Source: Pseudomonas moorei
GTDB lineage: Bacteria > Pseudomonadota > Gammaproteobacteria > Pseudomonadales > Pseudomonadaceae
Length of the DNA stretch: 64,000 nt
Reading direction: 5' to 3'
Assembly (NCBI RefSeq): GCF_008801475.1
Contig: NZ_VZPP01000006.1
Location: forward strand, 1-64,000
How positions within the stretch are numbered: position 1 is the stretch's first letter; each line of letters opens with the position of its first letter. Of the stretch, positions 1 through 8,469 are shown piece after piece. Both the position numbers and the translations under genes were made by a program. The notes beneath the pieces are model-generated. The model searched no databases. It was given only the letters and a program-made list of their open reading frames with translations, and was not told where the DNA came from.

Positions 1-87
1 GTGGGTCCAAGGCACAGCGGTGCATGCTCATGTTTCAACGGACAGGGTAATCAAGGCCGCCAAAACGAAAAGACCTTGAAAGGGATG

Positions 88-163
88 GCCGTAAGGGCGA
101 AACCGCCAGCCGCCGTTACCGCAGCAACGGATATGTACTCAATCAACAAAACGCAGGTCGGCT
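88..163. repeat. 76-bp dispersed repeat, copy A
   Basis: This stretch matches positions 23111-23186 at 72 of 76 bases with no gaps. Both copies carry the block GCCGTTACCGCAGCAACGG. Copy B is the tail of a longer repeat-rich gap, while copy A stands next to a half REP (about 196-216, ending AAGCCAGTTCCTACAG). An open frame from position 1 to 276 crosses it, but nothing in that frame looks like a protein family, so positions 1-247 are treated as non-coding. No gene was found there. Confidence 0.8.
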
Positions 164-247
164 GTCAGGCCGCCATCGCTGCGATGCGGCCCCCCGACAA
201 GCCAGTTCCTACAGTAGATCCAGGAAAACCTGAAGGGTATCCACCCA

Positions 248-544
248 TCAAACCGGCGCCACTCCCTCGACGATGATCACCTCGGCCCGAGCCGCCCCCT
301 CGCGGCGCCCCTTGGCCTCTTGATAGAGATCCGACCGATAACAGGCCACCGCCTGGTCATAGGACTCAAACTCGATCACCACACTGCGTTGCGGTGTTTG
401 CCGCCCTTCCATCGCCTCGCTGCGCCCGCCGCGCGCCAATATCCGCCCGCCGTATTCGGCAAACGCCTTGGGTGCGCGCTGGGTGTAGTGGCTGTATTGA
501 TCGGGGTCGGTGATATCCACGTGAGCAATCCAGTACGCCTTCAT
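248..544 (-). CDS. DUF1330 family protein (small alpha/beta-barrel dimer)
   Basis: The 98-residue product begins MKAYWIAHVDITDPDQY and contains YGGRILARGG and VVIEFESYDQAVACYRS, the usual signature of DUF1330, a small ferredoxin-like fold related to stress-response and monooxygenase-like dimers. Its length is normal for the family and it has no signal peptide, so it is cytoplasmic. It is divergent from the RibB-type gene that starts at 616, and the 71-base gap holds a TGGTATACCA palindrome. The biochemical role of DUF1330 is not settled; the shared promoter gap suggests co-regulation with the flavin-pathway paralogue and perhaps with the ABC importer downstream. Confidence 0.85.
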   Translation of the reverse strand: MKAYWIAHVDITDPDQYSHYTQRAPKAFAEYGGRILARGGRSEAMEGRQTPQRSVVIEFESYDQAVACYRSDLYQEAKGRREGAARAEVIIVEGVAPV

Positions 545-566
545 AGTGACCTCTCTGGTTGTTTTG

Positions 567-581
567 TATTATGGTATACCA
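567..581. promoter_or_regulatory. Operator-like palindrome between DUF1330 and ribB
   Basis: The perfect palindrome TGGTATACCA sits at 572-581. The 14 bases at 567-580 match, at 13 of 14 positions, one arm of the larger dyad at 1862-1884 read on the opposite strand. Two promoter gaps 1.3 kb apart therefore carry the same half-site, as expected for one shared regulator (GntR-like sites often look like this). No GntR gene lies in the window. Confidence 0.5.
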
Positions 582-615
582 CAACGCATCTCCATCAAAC
601 ACCGAGAATCCAGAC

Positions 616-1725
616 ATGGCCTTCAACAGCATCGAAGAAATCATCGAAGACTACCGCCAAGGCAAGATGGTGCTCCTGGTTGACGACGAGGACCGGGAAA
701 ACGAAGGCGACCTGTTGCTCGCCGCCGACCGTTGCAGCGCCGAAGCCATCAGCTTCATGGCCCGGGAAGCACGCGGGCTGATCTGCCTGACCTTGACCGA
801 CGAGCACTGCCAGCGCCTTGGCCTGGAACAGATGGTGCCGAGCAATGGCAGCGTGTTCAGCACGGCGTTCACCGTGTCGATCGAAGCCGCCGTCGGTGTG
901 ACCACCGGCATCTCCGCCGCCGACCGGGCGCGTACCGTCGCTGCGGCCGTGGCCCACGGCGCGAGCGCCGCCGATATCGTGCAGCCCGGTCATATTTTCC
1001 CCCTGCGCGCCCGGGAAGGCGGCGTCCTGACCCGCGCCGGGCATACCGAGGCCGGTTGCGACCTGGCGCGCCTGGCCGGCTTCACCCCGGCTTCGGTGAT
1101 CGTCGAAGTCATGAACGACGACGGCACCATGGCCCGCCGCCCGGATCTGGAAGTGTTCGCGCGCAAACACGGGATCAAGATCGGCACCATCGCCGATCTG
1201 ATCCACTATCGTTTAAGTACCGAACACACGGTGGTACGCATCGGCGAGCGCGAGCTGCCTACGGTGCATGGCACCTTCCGTCTGATCACCTTTGAGGACC
1301 GCATCGAAGGCGGTGTCCACATGGCCATGGTGATGGGCGACTTGCGCCGCGATGAAGCGACATTGGTGCGCGTGCACGTGATCGACCCGTTGCGCGATCT
1401 GGTCGGTGCCGAATACAGCGGGCCGTCCAACTGGACGTTATGGGCGGCGTTACAGCGAGTGGCTGAAGAAGGACGTGGCGTGGTTGTGGTGCTGGCCAAT
1501 CATGAATCCTCGCAAGCGTTGCTCGAACGCGTACCGCAATTGACCCAAACGCCACGGCAGTTCAGCCGTTCGCAGTCGCGGATCTATTCGGAAGTGGGTA
1601 CCGGTGCGCAGATCCTGCAAAACCTTGGCGTGGGCAAGCTGCGGCACCTGGGGCCACCGCTGAAATACGCCGGTTTGACCGGGTACGACCTGGAAGTAGT
1701 GGAGAGCATTCCCTTCACCCAATGA
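616..1725 (+). CDS. ribB: 3,4-dihydroxy-2-butanone 4-phosphate synthase with degenerate GTP cyclohydrolase II half (RibBX type)
   Basis: The N-terminal half should convert ribulose 5-phosphate to dihydroxybutanone phosphate for riboflavin synthesis. The key motifs are present: DDEDRENEGDLL near residue 22, GHIFPLRAREGGVL near 130 and RAGHTEAGCDL just after. The C-terminal half is GTP-cyclohydrolase-like in position and length (369 residues total), but the zinc-binding cysteines and the GDVFGS-like core of true RibA are missing, as in RibBX proteins. The ATG at 616 is preferred over an upstream frame start because the family N-terminus begins there. No FMN riboswitch fits in the short leader, so this is probably an accessory copy under the operator at 567-581. 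Confidence 0.88.
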   Translation: MAFNSIEEIIEDYRQGKMVLLVDDEDRENEGDLLLAADRCSAEAISFMAREARGLICLTLTDEHCQRLGLEQMVPSNGSVFSTAFTVSIEAAVGVTTGISAADRARTVAAAVAHGASAADIVQPGHIFPLRAREGGVLTRAGHTEAGCDLARLAGFTPASVIVEVMNDDGTMARRPDLEVFARKHGIKIGTIADLIHYRLSTEHTVVRIGERELPTVHGTFRLITFEDRIEGGVHMAMVMGDLRRDEATLVRVHVIDPLRDLVGAEYSGPSNWTLWAALQRVAEEGRGVVVVLANHESSQALLERVPQLTQTPRQFSRSQSRIYSEVGTGAQILQNLGVGKLRHLGPPLKYAGLTGYDLEVVESIPFTQ

Positions 1726-1740
1726 CCCGAGCGGAATTGC

Positions 1741-1774
1741 CCTTGTGGGAGCGAGCAAGCTCGCTACCACAAGG
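1741..1774. repeat. REP-like palindrome after ribB
   Basis: CCTTGTGG and CCACAAGG flank an AGCGAGC-AA-GCTCGCT core, giving a 34-base near-perfect hairpin 16 bases after the ribB stop. It is a single REP unit and may also act as a terminator. Confidence 0.7.
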
Positions 1775-1861
1775 GATGGTGGTGATCACAGGCACCGAAG
1801 TTTTCCAAAAAAAAACCGATTCGGCAGATAGCCGGTAAGGCAAAGTGCTTGCACAAAGTTT

Positions 1862-1884
1862 GGAATACCATAATATGATATTCC
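1862..1884. promoter_or_regulatory. 23-bp near-perfect dyad upstream of the ABC importer operon
   Basis: The left arm begins GGAATAcCATA and the right arm ends TATGaTATTCC. Apart from the central base, only one symmetric base pair breaks the dyad. It lies 99 bases before the binding-protein start and shares 13 of 14 bases with the site at 567-580. It is the strongest candidate operator for this transporter. Confidence 0.6.
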
Positions 1885-1982
1885 ATAGACCGGACAGTCA
1901 GAACTGACTCGAAGGGCCTACTGCTCCCGACTGGCGGGCACTCAAAAGCCCCGCTCATAAACACAACAATGAGGGCGTGAAA

Positions 1983-3008
1983 ATGGTGTTGAACAAACGT
2001 GTAACCGCAGCGATTTTTGCGGGACTGCTGAGCGTCACCAGCCAGGCGTTGATGGCGGCTGAAAGCGTCAACTTCGTCAGCTGGGGCGGTAGCACCCAGG
2101 ACGCGCAGAAGCAGGCCTGGGCCGACCCGTTCAGCAAGGCCACCGGCATCACCGTGGTCCAGGATGGCCCGACCGACTACGGCAAGCTCAAAGCCATGGT
2201 CGAAAGCGGCAACGTGCAATGGGACGTGGTCGATGTCGAAGCTGACTTCGCCTTGCGCGCCGCCTCCGAAGGCTTGCTCGAACCCCTCGATTTCAAAGTC
2301 ATCGATCGCACCAAGATCGACCCGCGGTTCGTCTCCGATCACGGTGTCGGTTCGTTCTTCTTCTCCTTCGTCCTCGGCTACAACGAAGGCAAGCTCGGCG
2401 CCGCCAAGCCTCAGGACTGGTCCGCGCTGTTCGACACCAAGACCTACCCCGGCAAACGCGCCCTCTACAAATGGCCGAGCCCTGGCGTGCTGGAACTGGC
2501 GCTGCTGGCCGACGGCGTGCCTGCCGACAAGCTCTACCCGCTGGACCTGGATCGCGCCTTCAAGAAACTCGACACCATCAAGAAAGACATCGTCTGGTGG
2601 GGCGGTGGCGCGCAGTCGCAACAGTTGCTGGCCTCTGGCGAAGCGAGCATGGGTCAGTTCTGGAACGGCCGGATCCACGCCCTGCAGGAAGACGGCGCCC
2701 CGGTTGGCGTAAGCTGGAAACAGAACCTGGTCATGGCCGATATCCTGGTCATTCCAAAAGGTTCGAAAAACAAGGACGCGGCGATGAAGTTCCTGGCCAA
2801 CGCCAGCAGTGCCAAGGGCCAGGCCGACTTCTCCAACCTGACCGCCTACGCCCCGGTCAACGTCGACAGCGTCGCGCGCCTGGACTCGGTGCTCGCCCCT
2901 AACCTGCCGACGGCCTACGTTAAGGATCAGATCACTCTTGATTTCGCGTACTGGGCCAAGAACGGTCCGGCCATCGCGACACGGTGGAACGAATGGCTGG
3001 TCAAATGA
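1983..3008 (+). CDS. ABC transporter periplasmic substrate-binding protein (polyamine-type, PotD/PotF-like)
   Basis: A 341-residue exported binding protein with an N-terminal signal peptide (hydrophobic stretch ending SQALMAAES). The opening of the mature part, VNFVSWGGSTQDAQKQAW, and the segments WDVVDVEADFALR and ILVIPKGSKNKDAAMKFL place it in the extracellular solute-binding family used for spermidine/putrescine and similar cations. The ATG at 1983 is chosen over the GTG at 1977 because GAGGG at 1971-1975 is correctly spaced only for the ATG. It leads a four-gene importer operon. The real ligand cannot be read from the sequence; a flavin-related or amine substrate is possible given the ribB neighbour. 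Confidence 0.88.
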   Translation: MVLNKRVTAAIFAGLLSVTSQALMAAESVNFVSWGGSTQDAQKQAWADPFSKATGITVVQDGPTDYGKLKAMVESGNVQWDVVDVEADFALRAASEGLLEPLDFKVIDRTKIDPRFVSDHGVGSFFFSFVLGYNEGKLGAAKPQDWSALFDTKTYPGKRALYKWPSPGVLELALLADGVPADKLYPLDLDRAFKKLDTIKKDIVWWGGGAQSQQLLASGEASMGQFWNGRIHALQEDGAPVGVSWKQNLVMADILVIPKGSKNKDAAMKFLANASSAKGQADFSNLTAYAPVNVDSVARLDSVLAPNLPTAYVKDQITLDFAYWAKNGPAIATRWNEWLVK

Positions 3009-3937
3009 AAATGACGGTAACCGCGTCCCGTCCATCCACGCCCGTCGGGAGCGCCTCCGGCGCTGCCGGCAAGGCCGCTGCGATGACGCAAACCCCGACC
3101 CTGGCGCAACGCTGGCGTGGTGCGAGCAACCTGATCCCCGCGCTGTTGTTCCTCGGCCTGTTCTTCCTCGCGCCGTTGATTGGCCTGCTGCTGCGCGGCG
3201 TGCTTGAACCGGTGCCGGGCCTGGGCAATTACGAACAGTTGTTCGCCAACTCGGCGTACGCCCGGGTGTTGCTCAACACCTTCTCGGTGGCCGGCCTGGT
3301 CACGCTGTTCAGCCTGTTGCTGGGCTTCCCGCTGGCCTGGGCGATCACCCTGGTGCCGCGCGGCTGGGGCCGCTGGCTTCTCAACATCGTGCTGTTGTCG
3401 ATGTGGACCAGCCTCCTCGCCCGTACCTACTCCTGGCTGGTGCTGCTGCAAGCCTCCGGGGTGATCAACAAGGCACTGATGGCCATGGGCATCATCGATC
3501 AGCCGCTGGAGATGGTGCACAACCTGACCGGCGTGGTGATCGGCATGAGCTACATCATGATCCCGTTCATCGTGCTGCCGCTGCAGGCGACCATGCAGGC
3601 CATCGACCCGATGATCCTGCAGGCCGGTTCGATCTGCGGCGCCAGTCCGTGGACCAACTTCTTCCGGGTGTTCCTGCCGCTGTGCCGGCCGGGGCTGTTC
3701 TCCGGCGGCTTGATGGTGTTCGTGATGTCGCTGGGTTACTACGTCACCCCGGCACTGCTGGGCGGTGCGCAGAACATGATGCTGCCCGAGTTCATCATTC
3801 AGCAGGTGCAGTCGTTCCTCAACTGGGGCCTGGCCAGCGCCGGCGCCGCGTTGCTGATCGTCATTACGCTGGTGCTGTTCTACTTCTACCTGAAGCTTCA
3901 GCCGGAATCCCCGGTTGGCGCCAGTAACGCGAGGTAA
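3005..3937 (+). CDS. ABC transporter permease (PotB-like)
   Basis: A 310-residue inner-membrane permease. A short, Ala/Ser-rich, non-conserved N-terminus is followed by TM1 (ALLFLGLFFLAPLIGLLL) and about five more helices. The EAA-type coupling loop is seen around AGSICGASPWTNFFRVFLPL, the ABC-permease signature that contacts the ATPase. The start ATG at 3005 overlaps the stop of the binding-protein gene (ATGA), so the two are translationally coupled. It pairs with the second permease at 3944. Confidence 0.9.
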   Translation: MKMTVTASRPSTPVGSASGAAGKAAAMTQTPTLAQRWRGASNLIPALLFLGLFFLAPLIGLLLRGVLEPVPGLGNYEQLFANSAYARVLLNTFSVAGLVTLFSLLLGFPLAWAITLVPRGWGRWLLNIVLLSMWTSLLARTYSWLVLLQASGVINKALMAMGIIDQPLEMVHNLTGVVIGMSYIMIPFIVLPLQATMQAIDPMILQAGSICGASPWTNFFRVFLPLCRPGLFSGGLMVFVMSLGYYVTPALLGGAQNMMLPEFIIQQVQSFLNWGLASAGAALLIVITLVLFYFYLKLQPESPVGASNAR

Positions 3938-3943
3938 GCCGTC

Positions 3944-4753
3944 ATGCTCCTGACTCCCAATGCCATGAGCCGCCGGATGCGCTTCGGCCTGTACACCACC
4001 ACCGGGCTGATCGGTCTGTTCCTGTTGCTGCCGATCGTGTTCATCGTGCTGCTGTCGTTCGGGTCGTCGCAATGGCTGGTGTTCCCGCCACCGGGCTGGA
4101 CGCTGAAATGGTACGTCCAGTTCTTCTCCAACGCCGACTGGATGAACGCGGCCATGGCCAGCCTCAAGGTCGCGGTGCTGACCACGCTCTTTGCGGTGGC
4201 CCTGGGCCTGCCGACGGCGTTCGCCCTCGTGCGCGGTCGCTTCCCCGGTCGGGAAATGCTCTACGGCCTGTTCACCCTGCCGATGATCGTGCCATTGGTG
4301 ATCATCGCGGTGGCGGTGTACGCGCTGTTCCTGAAACTGGGCTACACCGGGACGATGTTCGCGTTCGTGGTCAGCCATGTGATTGTCGCGTTGCCGTTCA
4401 CCATCATCTCGATCATCAACTCGCTGAAGCTGTTCGACCAGTCGATCGAGGATGCGGCGGTGATCTGCGGTGCTTCGCGCCTGCAAGCGGTGTTCAAGGT
4501 GACCTTCCCGGCGATTCGCCCGGGCATGGTGGCCGGCGCCCTCTTCGCCTTCCTCGTCTCGTGGGATGAAGTGGTGCTGAGCGTGATGATGGCCAGCCCG
4601 ACCCTGCAGACCCTTCCCGTGAAAATGTGGACCACCCTGCGCCAGGACCTGACGCCCGTGATCGCCGTCGCTTCGACGCTGCTGATCGGCCTCTCGGTAT
4701 TGGTCATGGTGATCGCCGCCGCACTGCGCCGGCGCAACGAAATCAGCGCCTGA
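3944..4753 (+). CDS. ABC transporter permease (PotC-like)
   Basis: A 269-residue permease with six predicted helices. The coupling loop reads EDAAVICGASRLQAVFKVTFP, followed by IRPGMVAGALFAFLVSWDEV, typical of PotC/PotI-type subunits. It starts 6 bases after the first permease and ends 17 bases before the ATPase start, consistent with one transcript. The two permeases would form the heterodimeric channel for the binding protein at 1983. Confidence 0.9.
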   Translation: MLLTPNAMSRRMRFGLYTTTGLIGLFLLLPIVFIVLLSFGSSQWLVFPPPGWTLKWYVQFFSNADWMNAAMASLKVAVLTTLFAVALGLPTAFALVRGRFPGREMLYGLFTLPMIVPLVIIAVAVYALFLKLGYTGTMFAFVVSHVIVALPFTIISIINSLKLFDQSIEDAAVICGASRLQAVFKVTFPAIRPGMVAGALFAFLVSWDEVVLSVMMASPTLQTLPVKMWTTLRQDLTPVIAVASTLLIGLSVLVMVIAAALRRRNEISA

Positions 4754-4770
4754 GCGCGCAGGAGTACGAC

Positions 4771-5925
4771 ATGAGTGCAGTGATCAAAGATAGCGCGCAA
4801 CAAAACGACCAGCCGCTGGTCAGCCTGCGCAACCTGAACAAGTACTACGGCGACTTCGCCGCCGTGGACAACATCTCGCTGGACATCAAGGACGGTGAGT
4901 TCCTGACCTTCCTCGGCTCCAGCGGCTCCGGCAAAAGCACCACCCTGTCGATGCTCGCCGGCTTCGAAACCCCGAGCAGCGGCGAGATCCTGGTCAACGG
5001 CCAGTCGCTGGTCAATGTACCGCCGCACAAGCGCGACATCGGCATGGTGTTCCAGCGCTACTCGCTGTTCCCGCATCTGTCGGTGCGCGACAACATCGCC
5101 TTCCCGCTGACGATTCGCAAGCTGGCCGCGGCCGAACGTGAACGCCGGGTCGATGCGATGCTCAAGCTGGTGCAGCTGGAGCAATTTGCCCATCGCCGCC
5201 CTTCGCAACTCTCCGGCGGTCAGCAACAGCGGGTCGCCATCGCTCGGGCGCTGGTCTACGAGCCACGCATCCTGCTGATGGACGAACCCCTCGGCGCCCT
5301 GGACAAAAAACTGCGTGAAGACTTGCAGGATGAACTGCGCCAGCTGCATCGGCGCCTGGGCATCACCATCGTCTACGTGACTCACGATCAGGAAGAAGCC
5401 ATGCGTTTGTCCCAGCGCATCGCGATCTTCAGCCACGGCAAGATCGTTGGCCTGGGCAGCGGCTATGACCTGTACCAGAACCCGCCGAATGCGTTTGTCG
5501 CCTCGTTCCTCGGCAACTCGAACTTCCTCAAGCTCAAGGCCCAGGGCAATGCGGCGGCTTCGTTTGAAGGTCAGTCGCTGTCGATCCGCCTGACCGCCGG
5601 GCTGCAAACCCATCAGGATGTGCTGCTGATGGTGCGTCCGGAAAAGGCGCTGGCCTTGAGCGTTGAGCAAGCGGCCAAGGAGCCCCTGGCGGCAGGCTGG
5701 AATGAAGTCTCGGCCAAGGTCGTGGAAGTGCTGTTCCTGGGCGAAAGCCAGACCTGCAGCGTGGTGACTTCGGGCGGCACGTCGATGACCGTCAAGGCGT
5801 TGTCGGCGGCCGGCATGCCCATGAAGGCGGGAGATCCGGTGCGTGTGCGCTGGGCGACGGCGGATGCCTGCGTCTATACCGAATGGGCTGAAAGCGATCT
5901 GAACAAGGCTGCCGGAGCCCATTGA
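4771..5925 (+). CDS. ABC transporter ATP-binding protein (PotA-like)
   Basis: A 384-residue ATPase that energises the importer. Walker A is GSSGSGKST, the Q-loop region follows at VFQRYSLFPHLSV, the ABC signature is LSGGQQQRVAIARAL and Walker B is LLMDEPLGALD, with the switch His in VTHDQEEAMRLS. The C-terminal third is a TOBE-type regulatory domain. The ATG at 4771 has GCAGGAG upstream; the longer open frame from 4627 only overlaps the permease gene. It is the last gene of the operon and is followed by a strong hairpin at 5971. Confidence 0.92.
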   Translation: MSAVIKDSAQQNDQPLVSLRNLNKYYGDFAAVDNISLDIKDGEFLTFLGSSGSGKSTTLSMLAGFETPSSGEILVNGQSLVNVPPHKRDIGMVFQRYSLFPHLSVRDNIAFPLTIRKLAAAERERRVDAMLKLVQLEQFAHRRPSQLSGGQQQRVAIARALVYEPRILLMDEPLGALDKKLREDLQDELRQLHRRLGITIVYVTHDQEEAMRLSQRIAIFSHGKIVGLGSGYDLYQNPPNAFVASFLGNSNFLKLKAQGNAAASFEGQSLSIRLTAGLQTHQDVLLMVRPEKALALSVEQAAKEPLAAGWNEVSAKVVEVLFLGESQTCSVVTSGGTSMTVKALSAAGMPMKAGDPVRVRWATADACVYTEWAESDLNKAAGAH

Positions 5926-5970
5926 TTCATTGCGGTCCATACCAGTGGACCGTAGTCAGGTGTCACCCTC

Positions 5971-6008
5971 GGGCCAGCGCAACGTCGGGTTGCGCGGGCC
6001 CTTTTTTG
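5971..6008 (+). terminator. Rho-independent terminator of the ABC operon
   Basis: A GC-rich stem (GGGCC..GCGCAAC against GTTGCGC.GGGCCC) is followed by six T residues starting at 6002. It separates the operon from the convergent benR gene. A second short palindrome (TTGGCTGGCAAGCCAGCC, about 6022-6039) lies between it and benR. Confidence 0.85.
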
Positions 6009-6056
6009 TTTTTGCTTCGGCCTTGGCTGGCAAGCCAGCCCCTGAAGGATGGGGGC

Positions 6057-7016
6057 TCAGAGCCTGCGTTTGAGGGTGTCGGAAGGTAGCTCGCCGAACT
6101 GCTTGCGGTAGCTGTCGGAGAACCGTCCCAGGTGCAGGAAACCGTAATCCATGGCCACTTCGGTGACGTTGCGCACATTGCAGGTCGGGTCGCTCAGGCA
6201 GGCGTTGATGCGTTCCAGGCGCTTTTGGCGGATGTAGTTTTTCGGCGTGACCCCGGCGTTGCGCTCAAACAGGCCATACAAGGAACGCAGGCTCATGCTG
6301 GCCTGGCGTGCCAGTTCTTCGCTGTCGATGTCTCGCTTGAGGTTCTGTGCGATGTAATCGGCGATCACGTCAAAGGTGGCCGTCGGCGAACCGAGGCACT
6401 CGCGACTGACATTGGTCTTCATCAGGCTGAGCATCTTGCTGACGATGATCTGCGTGTAATGCTCCTGCACCCTGGGAATCTGCTCGGTGGCCTCGGCCTC
6501 CTGGCAAATCATCGCCAGCAAGTTGACGAAACCTTCCAGCTCATTGAGCTGATAACGGTTCTCCACAAAGCGCACGCCCTGCCCCGGATAACGCCAGCGC
6601 TGCTCATCACAGACCGACTCGAACAACCGGGTGGGGACTTTCAGAATGAATTTTTCGCAATCGGCCGAGTACGTCAGATCGACCGGATCGTCGGGGTTGA
6701 TCAGCAGCAATTCGCCGGGGGCGAAATAATGTTCCTGGCCGTGCCCGCGCCACAGGCAGTTGCCGCGCAGCAACACTTGCAGGTGATAGATATCCTCCAG
6801 CGCGCCCGAGGTCACCCGCACGCTGCCACCGTAGCTGATGCGACACAGATCGAGGCTGGCGAATTTGCGATGGTCGAGACTGGCCAGAGGCTGGCCTGCG
6901 CGGGGCATGAGAATACAGTGGTTGCCGACGTGCTGATTGACGTAGCCAGACACTGCATGGGGGTCGGCATGGTCGAACACTCTGCTGCGCTGACTCAACA
7001 GTTGCGCTTGCATCAT
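6057..7016 (-). CDS. benR: AraC/XylS-family activator, BenR-like
   Basis: A 319-residue regulator strongly resembling the XylS/BenR group from end to end. The N-terminal ligand domain has RISYGGSVRV, LWRGHGQEHYFAPGELLL and NPDD..DLTYS.DCEKFI, and the C-terminal double helix-turn-helix has SLRSLYGLFERNAGVTPKNY and NVTEVAMDYGFLHLGRFS, ending FGELPSDTLKRR. BenR activates benzoate dioxygenase genes on binding benzoate. No benABCD genes are in this window; the gene follows catA on the same strand, separated by a REP pair. ATG at 7016 and 7013 are both possible starts. An AntR-type (anthranilate) role is a less likely alternative. Confidence 0.82.
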   Translation of the reverse strand: MMQAQLLSQRSRVFDHADPHAVSGYVNQHVGNHCILMPRAGQPLASLDHRKFASLDLCRISYGGSVRVTSGALEDIYHLQVLLRGNCLWRGHGQEHYFAPGELLLINPDDPVDLTYSADCEKFILKVPTRLFESVCDEQRWRYPGQGVRFVENRYQLNELEGFVNLLAMICQEAEATEQIPRVQEHYTQIIVSKMLSLMKTNVSRECLGSPTATFDVIADYIAQNLKRDIDSEELARQASMSLRSLYGLFERNAGVTPKNYIRQKRLERINACLSDPTCNVRNVTEVAMDYGFLHLGRFSDSYRKQFGELPSDTLKRRL

Positions 7017-7071
7017 CGGGTCACTCTGATTGTTGTTATGGGTTGCATCGTTTCATTCTAGAACCGAAACG

Positions 7072-7175
7072 CCTGTAGGAGCGAGCCTGCTCGCGATGGA
7101 CTCGAGAACACCGTGTTTAGCCAGTAAACACGCGTTATCGTTAACGACCATCGCGAGCAGTCTCGCTCCTACAGG
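7072..7175. repeat. REP doublet between catA and benR
   Basis: Two inverted REP units (CCTGTAGGAGCGAGCCTGCTCGCGATGG and its near-complement) face each other across about 50 bases. The outer ends form a CCTGTAGGAGCGAG / CTCGCTCCTACAGG stem. It ends 10 bases before the catA stop and probably insulates catA from benR. Confidence 0.85.
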
Positions 7176-7184
7176 TTTTTTCGA

Positions 7185-8114
7185 TCAGTCCTCCAGTGCG
7201 CGAACCCGCTCGTGGCGCTGCTGCTCTTCAGGCTGGGCCGACGACTGCAGGGTGAAGTCGAACTCGATTTCCGCGAATCGACCGCTGACACCGTGGGCCG
7301 CTGCACGCGCCTGGTCATCGCTGAAGGTGATCTTGGCGATCAACTCGTCACGGGTGGCGTAGGCGAAATCGTCGTGCAGGTATTGATCGCCATCGAGGTT
7401 GATCTGCGTGGTCAGGTGGCGATGGTCCGGCGCGGAAATGAAGAAGTGGATGTGCGCCGGGCGCTGGCCGTGACGGCCCAGTTGATCGAGCAGTTGCTGG
7501 GTCGGACCGTCCGGTGGGCAACCGTAGCCCGACGGCACGATGCTGCGGAAACGGTAGCGGCCTTCGGCATCGGTGACGATGCGACGACGCAGGTTGAATT
7601 CCGATTGCGCGGTGTCGAAGTACGAGTAGGTGCCGCCAGTGTTGGCGTGCCACACATCTACCACGGCGCCGGCCAGCGGTTCGCCAGCGGTGTTGAACAC
7701 GCGACCTTGCATGAACAGGGTCACACCCGGATCCACGCCATCATCGAGGCGTGCTTCGCCCTGGGACAGTGGCGCACCGGCCACGTACAGCGGACCTTCG
7801 ATGGTGCGCGGCGTGCCGCCGGATTTGCCGGCCTGTTCGTCTTCGGCATCCATCAGCAGGTCGAGGTAATGCTCCAGGCCGAGCCCGGCCACCACCAGCC
7901 CGGCCTCTTGGCGCGCGCCCAGGACGTTCAGGTAGTTGACGGCTTTCCAGAACTCTTCCGGGGTCACGGCGAGGTCTTCGATGATGTTCACCGAATCACG
8001 CAGGATGCGGTACATCAGGGCTTTGACGCGCGGGCTGCCGGCATCGTTGTGCAGGCCGCTGGCCTCTTCGAGAAACTTCTGGACTTCAGCAGTATGGGAA
8101 ATCTTGACGTTCAT
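7185..8114 (-). CDS. catA: Catechol 1,2-dioxygenase
   Basis: An intradiol, non-heme Fe(III) dioxygenase that opens catechol to cis,cis-muconate. The 309-residue product has the N-terminal helical dimerisation domain and the catalytic beta-sandwich. The four iron ligands are recognisable: Tyr163 (in GGTYSYFD), Tyr197 (in SGYGCPP), and His221 and His223 (in RPAHIHFF). It is the third gene of catB-catC-catA, 54 bases after catC. Length and motifs are intact, so the enzyme should be active. Confidence 0.97.
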   Translation of the reverse strand: MNVKISHTAEVQKFLEEASGLHNDAGSPRVKALMYRILRDSVNIIEDLAVTPEEFWKAVNYLNVLGARQEAGLVVAGLGLEHYLDLLMDAEDEQAGKSGGTPRTIEGPLYVAGAPLSQGEARLDDGVDPGVTLFMQGRVFNTAGEPLAGAVVDVWHANTGGTYSYFDTAQSEFNLRRRIVTDAEGRYRFRSIVPSGYGCPPDGPTQQLLDQLGRHGQRPAHIHFFISAPDHRHLTTQINLDGDQYLHDDFAYATRDELIAKITFSDDQARAAAHGVSGRFAEIEFDFTLQSSAQPEEQQRHERVRALED

Positions 8115-8168
8115 TTGGGTGGGTCCTCATCTTGTAATTATGGGCGTTGCGAGCTGAACAGGCGCCGT

Positions 8169-8459
8169 TCAGCGGTCATCGTCACGGATGGAAGAAGGAT
8201 GACGGCACATCGCGTCGATCTCGATGGCCATGTACGGGAACAACGGCAATTGCATGAGCAGGTCGTGCAGTTCCTGAACGCTGTCGACATCGAACACGCT
8301 GTAGTTCGCGTAATGCCCGGCGATGCGCCACAGATGACGCCACTTGCCTTGCTCTTGCAGGCGTTGGGCCAGGGCTTTCTCGTCAGCTTTCAGTCTGGCG
8401 GCTGCTTCCGGATTCATATCGACCGGCAGGTTCACGGTCATTTTTACGTGGAACAGCAT
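8169..8459 (-). CDS. catC: Muconolactone delta-isomerase
   Basis: A 96-residue cytoplasmic isomerase that converts muconolactone to 3-oxoadipate enol-lactone. It begins MLFHVKMTVNLP and contains GKWRHLWRIAGHYANYSVFD and LPLFPYMAIEI, all typical of CatC, a small protein that assembles into a decamer. The ATG at 8459 has GAGGAG just upstream and fits the family N-terminus; the longer open frame only overlaps catB. It starts 10 bases after the catB stop. Confidence 0.97.
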   Translation of the reverse strand: MLFHVKMTVNLPVDMNPEAAARLKADEKALAQRLQEQGKWRHLWRIAGHYANYSVFDVDSVQELHDLLMQLPLFPYMAIEIDAMCRHPSSIRDDDR

Positions 8460-8469
8460 AATGCTCTCC

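Noticed and set aside
1..276. 91-residue frame at the window start
   Set aside because: It crosses a dispersed repeat and the end of the DUF1330 gene and has no protein signature.
545..615. FMN riboswitch before the ribB-type gene
   Set aside because: The gap of 71 bases is too short and has none of the conserved RFN blocks.
1764..3035. 423-residue antisense frame under the binding-protein gene
   Set aside because: It mirrors a clear coding gene, has no family motif and reflects high GC in the third codon position.
2927..4486. 519-residue antisense frame rich in His, Gln and Arg
   Set aside because: Low-complexity shadow of two permease genes.
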